In this document: positions 18,863 through 25,859 of the stretch, one piece after another
Position numbering within the stretch: the stretch's first letter is position 1
Layout of the letters: every line of letters starts with the position of its first letter
Assembly: GCF_028765575.1 (NCBI RefSeq)
Contig: NZ_JARACO010000012.1
Location: forward strand, 1-64,000
Length of the DNA: 64,000 nucleotides
From: Aliivibrio sp. S3MY1
GTDB taxonomy: Bacteria; Pseudomonadota; Gammaproteobacteria; Enterobacterales; Vibrionaceae
Direction: 5' to 3'
Made by a program: the position numbers and the translations under genes
Notes under the pieces: model-generated
Databases searched by the model: none
Told to the model about the DNA's origin: nothing
Seen by the model: only the letters and a program-made list of their open reading frames with translations

Positions 18863-20185
18863 ATGATGGAAAGAATAATCCTAGGTAAGTTACTAGACTG
18901 GAAAGAGAAGAAGCAGCGAAAACCCCTGTTAATTGATGGTGCCCGTCAAACGGGTAAAACCTATTTACTTCAAACCTTATTTGGCGATACGTTTGATAAT
19001 GTTTTACGCATTGATTTTTTAGAGTCACCACAGATGGCTGAAGCCTTTGAAGGCTCGCTCTCTCCTGAGGATATCATTGCTAACTTAGAGCTACTGACTG
19101 AATGTATCTTTAATCCATCCACTGATTTACTCATCTTAGATGAAATTGGGGAATGCTCTAAAGCGGTAACATCATTAAAGTACTTTGCAGAAAAAGCGCC
19201 TCATATGTATATAGCTGCAAGTGGATCTAATATTGGTCTACTGAATTCATTTCCTGTTGGAAAGGTCGAGCAACACAATCTACGCCCTTTAACCTTTCGT
19301 GAGTTTCTTATCGCATCTAAGGAAACGGCGTTAATTAATGCATTTAACAACCAAACTAATTCTGCACCTGCACATACTAAACTGTTCGAAAAACTGACTG
19401 ATTACTACTTTACTGGTGGTATGCCTGAAGCGGTTGGAACATGGTTCTCAATGAAAGAATCGAGCATTTTAGAACGTATTCAAGCCGTTTCCGATATTCA
19501 CCGTAACTTAATATCTGGCTATCAACGTGATTTTGGAAAATACTCAGGAAAAGTGGATGCTGGCCTAATTGAAGCCGTATTTAATAACGTTCCATCACAG
19601 CTATCTTCTGTGTTAGACGAATCAGTAAAACGATTTAAATTCAAAGGGGTACATGAGAGAAAATCTCGATATGGTGAATTTGAAAGTGCAATATCTTGGT
19701 TAGAAAAATGCCGACTAGTTCTGAAGAATCATCCCATTGATGGAACTCCGAAAAGCCCATTAGCTGCTTATCGTAAAGAAAATATCGTAAAATTATTTTT
19801 ATTCGATGTTGGCTTACTCAATCATATGCTTGGGATTAACTACAAAGAGATCAAACAACAAGGCTATGAATACAAAGGTTATATTGCAGAAAACTTTGTT
19901 CAACAAGAGTTTGCCGCACAAGGGGTTGACCCAACATTTTCATGGGGCGATGCCCGAGCTGAAATTGAATTTGTAGCCACAGACAAGCAAGGAAATGTAC
20001 TGCCTATCGAGGTAAAAAGTGGGAAACGCACAAGAGCAAAATCACTTCAATCGTACATAACTAAGTGCCAACCAGTAAAAACCATTAAATTAACGGGTAC
20101 TCAAGGTTCATCGGCATTAGAGACAAAGAACATTGTTCTTCCTCTTTATTACAGCGAATATGCTGTAATCCAATATCTAAAATAA
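18863..20185 (+). CDS. AAA ATPase with DUF4143 C-terminal domain
   Basis: This 440-residue protein is of the AAA_14/DUF4143 family, whose role is not settled. Walker A GARQTGKT is at residues 26-33, and Walker B LLILDEIGE is near 90. The arginine-rich sensor region continues to FTGGMPEAV. The C-terminal DUF4143 part includes EIEFVATDKQGNVLPIEVKSG, which has the shape of a PD-(D/E)xK nuclease-like core. The first of two adjacent ATG codons at 18863 is the likely start. It follows hsdR by ~120 bases of repeats (18749-18831) and is 14 bases before the metallopeptidase gene, so the two form a pair. Such ATPases are often found in defence or accessory regions. Confidence 0.9.
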   Translation: MMERIILGKLLDWKEKKQRKPLLIDGARQTGKTYLLQTLFGDTFDNVLRIDFLESPQMAEAFEGSLSPEDIIANLELLTECIFNPSTDLLILDEIGECSKAVTSLKYFAEKAPHMYIAASGSNIGLLNSFPVGKVEQHNLRPLTFREFLIASKETALINAFNNQTNSAPAHTKLFEKLTDYYFTGGMPEAVGTWFSMKESSILERIQAVSDIHRNLISGYQRDFGKYSGKVDAGLIEAVFNNVPSQLSSVLDESVKRFKFKGVHERKSRYGEFESAISWLEKCRLVLKNHPIDGTPKSPLAAYRKENIVKLFLFDVGLLNHMLGINYKEIKQQGYEYKGYIAENFVQQEFAAQGVDPTFSWGDARAEIEFVATDKQGNVLPIEVKSGKRTRAKSLQSYITKCQPVKTIKLTGTQGSSALETKNIVLPLYYSEYAVIQYLK

Positions 20186-20199
20186 CGAGCTAATCATTT

Positions 20200-20901
20200 A
20201 TGCCAATTTTTCAATATGGAACGACTGAGATTGAGTGGGAGTTCAAACTAGACTCAAAATTATCTCATCATTATGTCACTGTTGAGCGTGGTAAAAAGGT
20301 GCTTTTACGTGGACCTAATATTTCAGTAAAAGAACAACAAGAGTTAATTCGTTATAGAGCACGTTGGATAAAACTACGTCTAGTTGAGGTTAATCAACCG
20401 CTTAAAGACGAAATTTTAACAGGTAGCCGTGCTCCCTACCGTGGCCGCTCATTCTATTGTGAGGTTATTCCAGCCCCTGAACTTTCAATCGCTGAAGTTA
20501 GCTTTAATCAGAGCCGATTTAAGATACTTTCTCCTGAAGGTCACTATGTAAGTCGCGACATATTTAAAGCGGCACTAGAACGCTTCTATAAGCAAAAAGC
20601 ACATGAAAAAATTGGATCCCGTCTACGTTATTGGCAGAAAGAAACAGGTCTAGAAGCTACTACATTTCGCATAAAAAAATTTGATGCTCGATGGGCAAAT
20701 TGTACTGAGAACAATGTTCTGGAATTTCATCCTCGCTGTATGACTTTCTCAAATAAGGCGATGGACTATGTCATTATTCATGAACTATGTCATACCATTG
20801 AAAAGAGTCATAATAAACTTTTTTGGAAACTTATTACTAAATTTTGTCCTGATTGGAAAGAATTACATGATGAAGTCGAACATTTAGGTATGGATTTATA
20901 A
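20200..20901 (+). CDS. YgjP-family (DUF45) zinc metallopeptidase-like protein
   Basis: The 233-residue protein belongs to the YgjP/SprT-like DUF45 group. The zincin motif HELCH lies at residues 194-198 (MDYVIIHELCHTIEKSHNKLFW), with the third ligand expected in the following HNKLFW segment. FDARWANCTENNVLEFHPR precedes it, a conserved family stretch. Members are commonly encoded next to hsdR in type I R-M loci, which fits here, although their function in that setting is not proven. It starts 14 bases after the ATPase gene. It ends the rightward run that began with hsdM. Confidence 0.9.
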   Translation: MPIFQYGTTEIEWEFKLDSKLSHHYVTVERGKKVLLRGPNISVKEQQELIRYRARWIKLRLVEVNQPLKDEILTGSRAPYRGRSFYCEVIPAPELSIAEVSFNQSRFKILSPEGHYVSRDIFKAALERFYKQKAHEKIGSRLRYWQKETGLEATTFRIKKFDARWANCTENNVLEFHPRCMTFSNKAMDYVIIHELCHTIEKSHNKLFWKLITKFCPDWKELHDEVEHLGMDL

Positions 20902-21511
20902 TAAAGCCTTTGAGGCTAACAATATTTTCCTATTATCTATTGGCTCAAATTCATTAATTAATTTAAAACTTTCATTTTTATCATCATTATACATAAAATA
21001 CTTTTCAGTCAAGTTAAAATAACTCTTGATTACATCAAAATAATTACATATATTAAACCTCGTACCCAAGAAGCTTAGCTTAAATCTAGAAAGTGGCTTA
21101 AAGATTTAATTTACAACTAACATTACTTACCTTTATTAAAAGGCTACGTAATATATCCACCTAACTGGTGGCTTAAAGATATACCATTAGTTATAATAAA
21201 TCATTATCCTATCCACTAATAGATGGTTACGTTTCCGCGCCAACAAGCGGTTAAGCGTTGGATAAAATAGCCGAGTTTATCTCGGCTTTTTTATTACTTA
21301 TAATAAATCATATTATTGCTATAAATCACCATTAAAAACTTAAATTTTCAAGTTTCATTTTAAAACATCACCTTCCATACATTAATAATAAACTAATTAT
21401 TTTAGCTTTTATTATTGATATTATTAGCTACCTAAAATTTAGAAAATAACAATCAATATCATCTTGCATTATTGATTAAAAATCAATCCAGTATGCCACC
21501 CAATAACCACT
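20902..21511 (+). other. AT-rich non-coding region with a structured RNA candidate
   Basis: No gene is visible here. At 21093-21292 there is clear structure: a 13-bp direct repeat GTGGCTTAAAGAT (21093-21105 and 21168-21180), the hairpin CCACC-taact-GGTGG (21157-21171), an outer pairing TTATCC/GGATAA (21204-21209 with 21260-21265), and alternative inner stems CCGC/GCGG and CCAAC/GTTGG. A Rho-independent terminator then follows at 21270-21292. It may be an independent small RNA or a long 3' end of the peptidase transcript. Confidence 0.55.
21266..21292 (+). terminator. Terminator of the rightward transcript (RNA candidate)
   Basis: GCCGAG (21270-21275) and CTCGGC (21281-21286) pair around TTTAT, followed by six T residues. 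It is ~370 bases after the last rightward gene, which is why a separate RNA is possible. Confidence 0.8.
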
Positions 21512-21896
21512 ATCAATTCTAATATAAGCATTCTTAACATAGTCTTTATACTATGAATAAAAAGCGCCAGAACACTGTTCTTAGGTAAAGATTTGTTATT
21601 GAGTAATAACTCATTGCGCGTGCTGGTCAGCACACGCAATCAATTCTGATATGTAAGCATTCTGGCCATAGCCTTTATACTATGAATGAAAAGCGCCAGA
21701 ACACTGTTCTGAGGTAAAGAGCTGCTATTGAGTGATAGCTCATTGCGCGTGCTGGTCAGCACACGCAATCAATTCTGATATGTAAGCATTCTGATCATAG
21801 CCTTTATACTATGAATAAAAAGCGCCAGAACACTGTTCTTAGATAAAGATCCGCTATTAAGTAATAACTGATTGCGCGTGCTGATCAGCACACGCA
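21512..21896. repeat. Three tandem ~128-bp direct repeats with conserved dyads
   Basis: Units start at 21512, 21639 and 21768 (periods 127 and 129), each with ATCAATTCT near the start. Each contains TTTATACTATGAAT, then the dyad AGAACA-c-TGTTCT, then a GYTATT/RATARC stem, then GCGCGTGCTG with CAGCACACGC. In the second stem paired bases change together between units 1 and 2 (GTTATT/AATAAC against GCTATT/GATAGC). The third unit overlaps the end of the leftward recombinase gene, whose TGA lies inside it. The function is unknown. Confidence 0.9.
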
Positions 21897-22469
21897 TTTA
21901 TTCCAATGTCTTTTTATCGTTGGAAGAGAAAGCCCCAATTGTTTTACAGTCTTGGACTGGCTTAAGCCTTTCATTCGACATTCTTGTACTTTAATTGTTG
22001 TACTAATAGCTTCAGGCCTACCAATAACCTTCCCCTCAGCCTTTGCTCTCACTTGTCCTTCTACCGTACGCTCTCGAATACGATTACGTTCAAACTCTGC
22101 AAATGCTGAAAACATCTGGAGCATTAATCGCCCCTCCGCTGAGCTTAGATCAGCGGTCGGCAAATCTAACGAGATTGGAGTGATGCCTTTATCTAACAGC
22201 ATACTAATCGTATGCTGAACATCAATATTGTCTCTACCTAACCGATCTAGTTTTAGTACAACAAGTTTGTCACCTGCCTCTAACTTATGATCAATCAGCA
22301 TTTTAAATTCATTCCGTTCTGTCGCTGGGATACTTCCAGATACTGTCTCAGAAATCATTCGATGTTCCTCTATGTCATAGCCCGCGTTCCTAATCGCTAA
22401 GATCTGGTTCGCTACAGTTTGTTCGCTTGTCGAAACGCGACAATAAGCAAAAGTACGTCCTTCTGACAT
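21885..22469 (-). CDS. Serine recombinase (resolvase/invertase family)
   Basis: The 194-residue protein is a small serine recombinase of the Tn3-resolvase/Gin type. The catalytic serine is S13 in YCRVSTSEQT. LVVLKLDRLGRD and the long E helix MLQMFSAFAEFERNRIRERTVEG follow. The C-terminal helix-turn-helix (about 150-194, GLSQSKTVKQLGLSLPTIKRHW) binds the crossover site. The last codons and stop lie inside the third ~128-bp repeat. Upstream, at 22486-22601, are five GGTATCA half-sites that may be its binding or regulatory region. No transposase partner is present, so it may resolve or invert part of the island. Confidence 0.93.
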   Translation of the reverse strand: MSEGRTFAYCRVSTSEQTVANQILAIRNAGYDIEEHRMISETVSGSIPATERNEFKMLIDHKLEAGDKLVVLKLDRLGRDNIDVQHTISMLLDKGITPISLDLPTADLSSAEGRLMLQMFSAFAEFERNRIRERTVEGQVRAKAEGKVIGRPEAISTTIKVQECRMKGLSQSKTVKQLGLSLPTIKRHWNKCVC

Positions 22470-22485
22470 TAAAACCTCTTATATT

Positions 22486-22601
22486 GGTATCACTGGTGGT
22501 ATCAAAAACAGGAAAGGTATCAATAACAATAAATAGGTACTTATTGATACCGAGTTAAGCTCATTATAACTAGTATCGTAAAATGGATGTTTATTGATAC
22601 C
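22486..22601. promoter_or_regulatory. Cluster of five GGTATCA half-sites upstream of the serine recombinase
   Basis: GGTATCA occurs at 22486-22492, 22498-22504 and 22516-22522. Its reverse complement TGATACC occurs at 22545-22551 and 22595-22601. The third and fourth extend to a perfect inverted pair, GGTATCAATAA (22516-22526) and TTATTGATACC (22541-22551). This resembles a multi-subsite res/operator, read by eye. Confidence 0.7.
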
Positions 22602-22669
22602 CATATCGAATGAAACTCTTAGTTTAAATCAAGAAAAAAATAAAGTTTTCTTAATTACAATCTACTATT

Positions 22670-22921
22670 TTATGAATTCAAGTTTCTTTTTGATTTATAG
22701 CGATTACATCCGTAAAGACCAGGAACATTGTTATCCTTAATGCCTGTAGAATGCTCTAAATCAAACCTAACACCTGTATTCTTATGCTTGTTCGATGAAG
22801 AGTCAGGAATAATAGTAACTTCGCTATCAGGCTGAGGCTGAGGCTGAGGCTGACATTGTTTCTTACCATTTATTGATAACATCGAACGAGACTTCTTATA
22901 AGCTATATTTACTAATGACAT
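22670..22921 (-). CDS. Small hypothetical protein with a QP repeat
   Basis: I do not recognise this 83-residue frame. It has a short basic N-terminus (YKKSRSMLSINGKK), a Gln-Pro repeat encoded by tandem 6-bp units at about 22832-22855, and a polar tail. AAAGAG lies before the ATG at 22921. There is no membrane segment or known motif. The repeat shows that the frame could drift in length. It could be a real small gene or a chance frame in AT-rich DNA. Confidence 0.4.
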   Translation of the reverse strand: MSLVNIAYKKSRSMLSINGKKQCQPQPQPQPDSEVTIIPDSSSNKHKNTGVRFDLEHSTGIKDNNVPGLYGCNRYKSKRNLNS

Positions 22922-23524
22922 AATTACTCTTTATATACATGAAATAATACAAACAAATTAATATCAGACTAACGAATAATAGTAAAGTATATTTTAACTT
23001 TACTTTAATCAAGTAAAACACAAATTAAAAAGTGGCGACAATTACAATTAAATAAATCATCAACTAAAAATTAAAACATCACAAACTTCACATTTATCAT
23101 ATAAGTTTATTTTTTAATTTATCATAAATAAAAACCTTCAAACTAATAAAAAATAAAGTAACTTATCTGGATCTATATTACTTAACTGCATAATCTAAAA
23201 GATAAGACAAATATCACTCTCTATTAATTATTAAATTTTCATGTTATAACTATTATAACTGTTGTAACTATTATAATGTTATAATTAAATATAAGGAGTG
23301 AATTAAAAAATTCATACCATTACGGTAATCTGCCGCCAATCTAGATAAATTTCTTCTGCCAAACTTGGCACATCAACTGTCAACTTTGGCACATTCAGTG
23401 CCAAGTCTGGCAAAGGTATAGTGTGACCAAAAATCTAACCTGTTTTTACATCGCACTCATGCTGTGCAAAACTTAACCAGCAATCTAAAACTGAACCTCT
23501 TTTAGATTAACCATATTACAGCAT
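22922..23524. other. Non-coding AT-rich region with TGCCAA palindromes
   Basis: No gene is visible. At about 23240-23286 there is a run of TTRTAA-type short repeats followed by AAGGAG. At 23357-23370 the palindrome TGCCAA-ac-TTGGCA appears, and at 23386-23404 TTGGCAC-attca-GTGCCAA. The latter two lie 120-170 bases before the gene at 23525 and look like operator sites for an unidentified regulator. Confidence 0.5.
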
Positions 23525-23890
23525 ATGGGACTGTACACAGAGATACTTTTACGCACAACGCTAAAGGCTGAATTAGACAGTAACACAGAAAGTGTGTTGA
23601 ACTTTTTGTTTAACAATGGAAGTGAGCCAACCTTACTACCAGATCATGTCTTCTTTGGTTGTTACAACTGGCACATGTTTGGAAGATGCAATGACTCTTC
23701 ATTCAAAACAATTAGCTACCTAAATAATAGACACCTTTTTAGTCGATGTGACATAAAAATGGTCCATGATAACATTGATAAGTTTATTGACTGGATTGAG
23801 CCATATATTGACAAAGAAGGCGAAGACCTTGCTTGTATCGGATGGCGTTGGTTCGAAGATGACCAAAAACCTGAACTGATTTTTGTGTAA
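23525..23890 (+). CDS. Hypothetical protein, 121 residues
   Basis: I do not recognise this protein. It is soluble, acidic and rich in W, F and D, beginning MGLYTEILLRTTLKAELD and ending with DLACIGWRWFEDDQKPELIFV. It has no signal peptide, membrane segment or catalytic motif. The even composition and full-length open frame make it a credible gene. It stands alone between the recombinase region and the leftward Fic gene. Possible operators at 23357-23404 precede it. No ribosome binding site is obvious before the ATG. Confidence 0.6.
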   Translation: MGLYTEILLRTTLKAELDSNTESVLNFLFNNGSEPTLLPDHVFFGCYNWHMFGRCNDSSFKTISYLNNRHLFSRCDIKMVHDNIDKFIDWIEPYIDKEGEDLACIGWRWFEDDQKPELIFV

Positions 23891-24061
23891 TACTCAGTAA
23901 AAACAGTACAAGTTAACCTAGATCATTAACCAATATGACTTCATCATTTAGACCTCGATATTTGAACCCTGAAAACAGCGTGTTCGCTGCTAATATCAAC
24001 AAATTAGCCAGCTTGTAATTTATAAGCAACGAACGCGATTACTTAATCGGATAAACAATTT

Positions 24062-25441
24062 TCAACCTAAGAAATATTCGGTTGATTTACCAACTTTTTC
24101 ACATGTTAATATTCCACCCGTAACCATGTCATCAAGTTTTTGTTTCGCGCTGTTATAGCTAATACCTAACAAACTCTCAACCTCTCTTGCTGTAACAGTT
24201 GGCTTTTTACGGTAACGAGGCTCTCCAGAAACAAATCCTATAATCTTTTTCTCGATATCTTCTAAGCCAGAATATCGCTCTTCTAATTCCTGCATTTGAT
24301 GAGCTGCTCGTTCGTAAACGGAAATAAATTCATCAATAGCGCGACTAATTACTTTTAGTTGATGCTTAATAAAGTATGTTAGATCTAAATTATCATGCTC
24401 AGTATCTAAATAGCTTACACCGTATTGAATTGGTGCTTTTTTAAGTAATGCTGATATTGCAATATAGCGAAAACCAGTATAACCACATTTAAACATATAC
24501 CAATAAAACAAAGCTCTTGCGACTCTTCCATTACCATCTCGAAACGGGTGAACATAACCAATGACAAAATGAAGTGTTATAGCCTGAATAACAGGATGAA
24601 GATCACTACCATGAGAATTTAACCACTTCACGACACGACTTAGTAATCTCTCAATATCATCATGCTTAGGGGGCTGATGAACAATCTCTCCTTCAGCATT
24701 AACAACTGCAATATCATCAGTTGTTCTAAATGCTCCTGACGTATATTTTTCCTGCTCTAACGTTTTCGTACCTGCCCTATGCAAATCTCTTATCAACTCA
24801 ATGCTAAAAGGCTCATCTTTAAGCTCCCAAGCTGTTTGCATTAAGTCAAAATTTCCAAAAATCATACGCTCATCGTCAGTACGAGGTTTCCTTTTTTTCC
24901 GAATCATCTCTTTCGCAAGAATTGTCGTTGTGGCTGCACCTTCTAATTGACTACTCGATATTGCTTCGTCATCAACTAAATTATTCGCTAAATGTTCAAA
25001 ATGTGCTCGTTCCCCAATTTGCTCTAAAATGCCAAGCATTGCGCTATGTGTGGTGTAACGATCAATCTGTGATAGCACTCGACTAAACTCGTATAAGTTA
25101 TTAAATCTGCAACTTTTTATATAGTCAGGGGAATTTAGTAAAGCTTGATTAACTTGCTCAGGTAAGTTTGGGGGTAATAGTTTATCTTCTAATGGTGTTA
25201 GATCTATCAAGGTACTATCTCGATACAAGCGAGTTAACCACCAGCAATATTTAGCATCTAAGCCAGTCTTTACCCTACGTCTAAACTCATTGAATGAATG
25301 ATAATCATCAATAAATGGAGTGGTATAATAAGTATATTCGTTAGGATCAAGACCCTGATTACCAATCTCAAACAAAATGTCACCAATTGTGTTAAATGGG
25401 CATTTTGGTGGTGATAAATACTTCCCTGACATTGATTTCAT
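24062..25441 (-). CDS. Fic-domain protein (class II, self-inhibited AMPylase type)
   Basis: Fic enzymes usually transfer AMP from ATP to a hydroxyl of a target protein. The 459-residue protein carries the full catalytic motif HPFRDGNGR at residues 298-306. It also carries an inhibitory helix motif SSSQLEGA at about 162-169, placed N-terminal to the Fic core as in class II proteins. The last ~45 residues form a winged helix (REVESLLGISYNSAKQKLDDMVTGGILT), so it may bind DNA. ATG codons at 25441 and 25432 are both possible starts. The gene lies downstream of an orphan antitoxin-like gene and the primase-helicase, all leftward. The target is unknown. Confidence 0.93.
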   Translation of the reverse strand: MKSMSGKYLSPPKCPFNTIGDILFEIGNQGLDPNEYTYYTTPFIDDYHSFNEFRRRVKTGLDAKYCWWLTRLYRDSTLIDLTPLEDKLLPPNLPEQVNQALLNSPDYIKSCRFNNLYEFSRVLSQIDRYTTHSAMLGILEQIGERAHFEHLANNLVDDEAISSSQLEGAATTTILAKEMIRKKRKPRTDDERMIFGNFDLMQTAWELKDEPFSIELIRDLHRAGTKTLEQEKYTSGAFRTTDDIAVVNAEGEIVHQPPKHDDIERLLSRVVKWLNSHGSDLHPVIQAITLHFVIGYVHPFRDGNGRVARALFYWYMFKCGYTGFRYIAISALLKKAPIQYGVSYLDTEHDNLDLTYFIKHQLKVISRAIDEFISVYERAAHQMQELEERYSGLEDIEKKIIGFVSGEPRYRKKPTVTAREVESLLGISYNSAKQKLDDMVTGGILTCEKVGKSTEYFLG

Positions 25442-25609
25442 CTCAAAAAGTGCAAATATTGAGATAAGATTAAACAGTTCTATAGGGTTTTGCTAGTTTT
25501 TTATACTAGTAATTATTCTCTACTTACTATATCGAGATATTAATTTCACAAAAACTTATCTTATTCGGGCTTCTATTGGCAAATAAAAATGGAAACTTGC
25601 AACCTGTCA

Positions 25610-25801
25610 CTATGAAAAATCCCCATTACTAATTCGACTCAGTATGGATAAAACAGCCTCCTTCCCTTCTACTTTATCTAGCATTGCCATTGGAGTTAGT
25701 CCATCAAAAAACCATTTAGGCGTATTTAACCATTCTTCAGTCAGCTCTTCTTTTTTAAATAGCTTCAACGCTGCTTTTTTTACTTCATGATAACTATCCA
25801 T
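25610..25801 (-). CDS. Orphan MbcA/ParS/Xre-type antitoxin domain (DUF2384-like)
   Basis: This 63-residue protein consists almost entirely of the antitoxin toxin-binding domain: WLNTPKWFFDGLTPMAMLDKVEGKEAVLSILSRISNG. The family normally has an N-terminal HTH as well, which is missing here, and the usual partner (RES-domain toxin) is not seen next to it. GGAG lies about 11 bases before the ATG. It is 58 bases downstream of the primase-helicase gene and 170 bases upstream of the Fic gene, all on the same strand. It could be a remnant, a solitary antitoxin, or a partner of a neighbour. The family call is from the pattern only. Confidence 0.7.
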   Translation of the reverse strand: MDSYHEVKKAALKLFKKEELTEEWLNTPKWFFDGLTPMAMLDKVEGKEAVLSILSRISNGDFS

Positions 25802-25859
25802 ACACTTTTTTCTCCGTTATTTTAAAAATGGTGAACCATACAGAAGAACTATAGTAGAG

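Noticed and set aside
21093-21250. CRISPR array with hairpin repeats
   Set aside because: Only one 13-bp repeat pair at 75 bases, no regular spacers, no cas gene in the window.
21512-21896. Integron cassette array (attC/VCR sites)
   Set aside because: Length and tandem form are similar, but the core site RYYYAAC/GTTRRRY and the VCR sequence are not seen, there are no cassettes between units, and the recombinase is a serine type.
20902-22469. Retron or ToxIN-type RNA system
   Set aside because: No reverse transcriptase and no ToxN-type endoribonuclease near the structured region.
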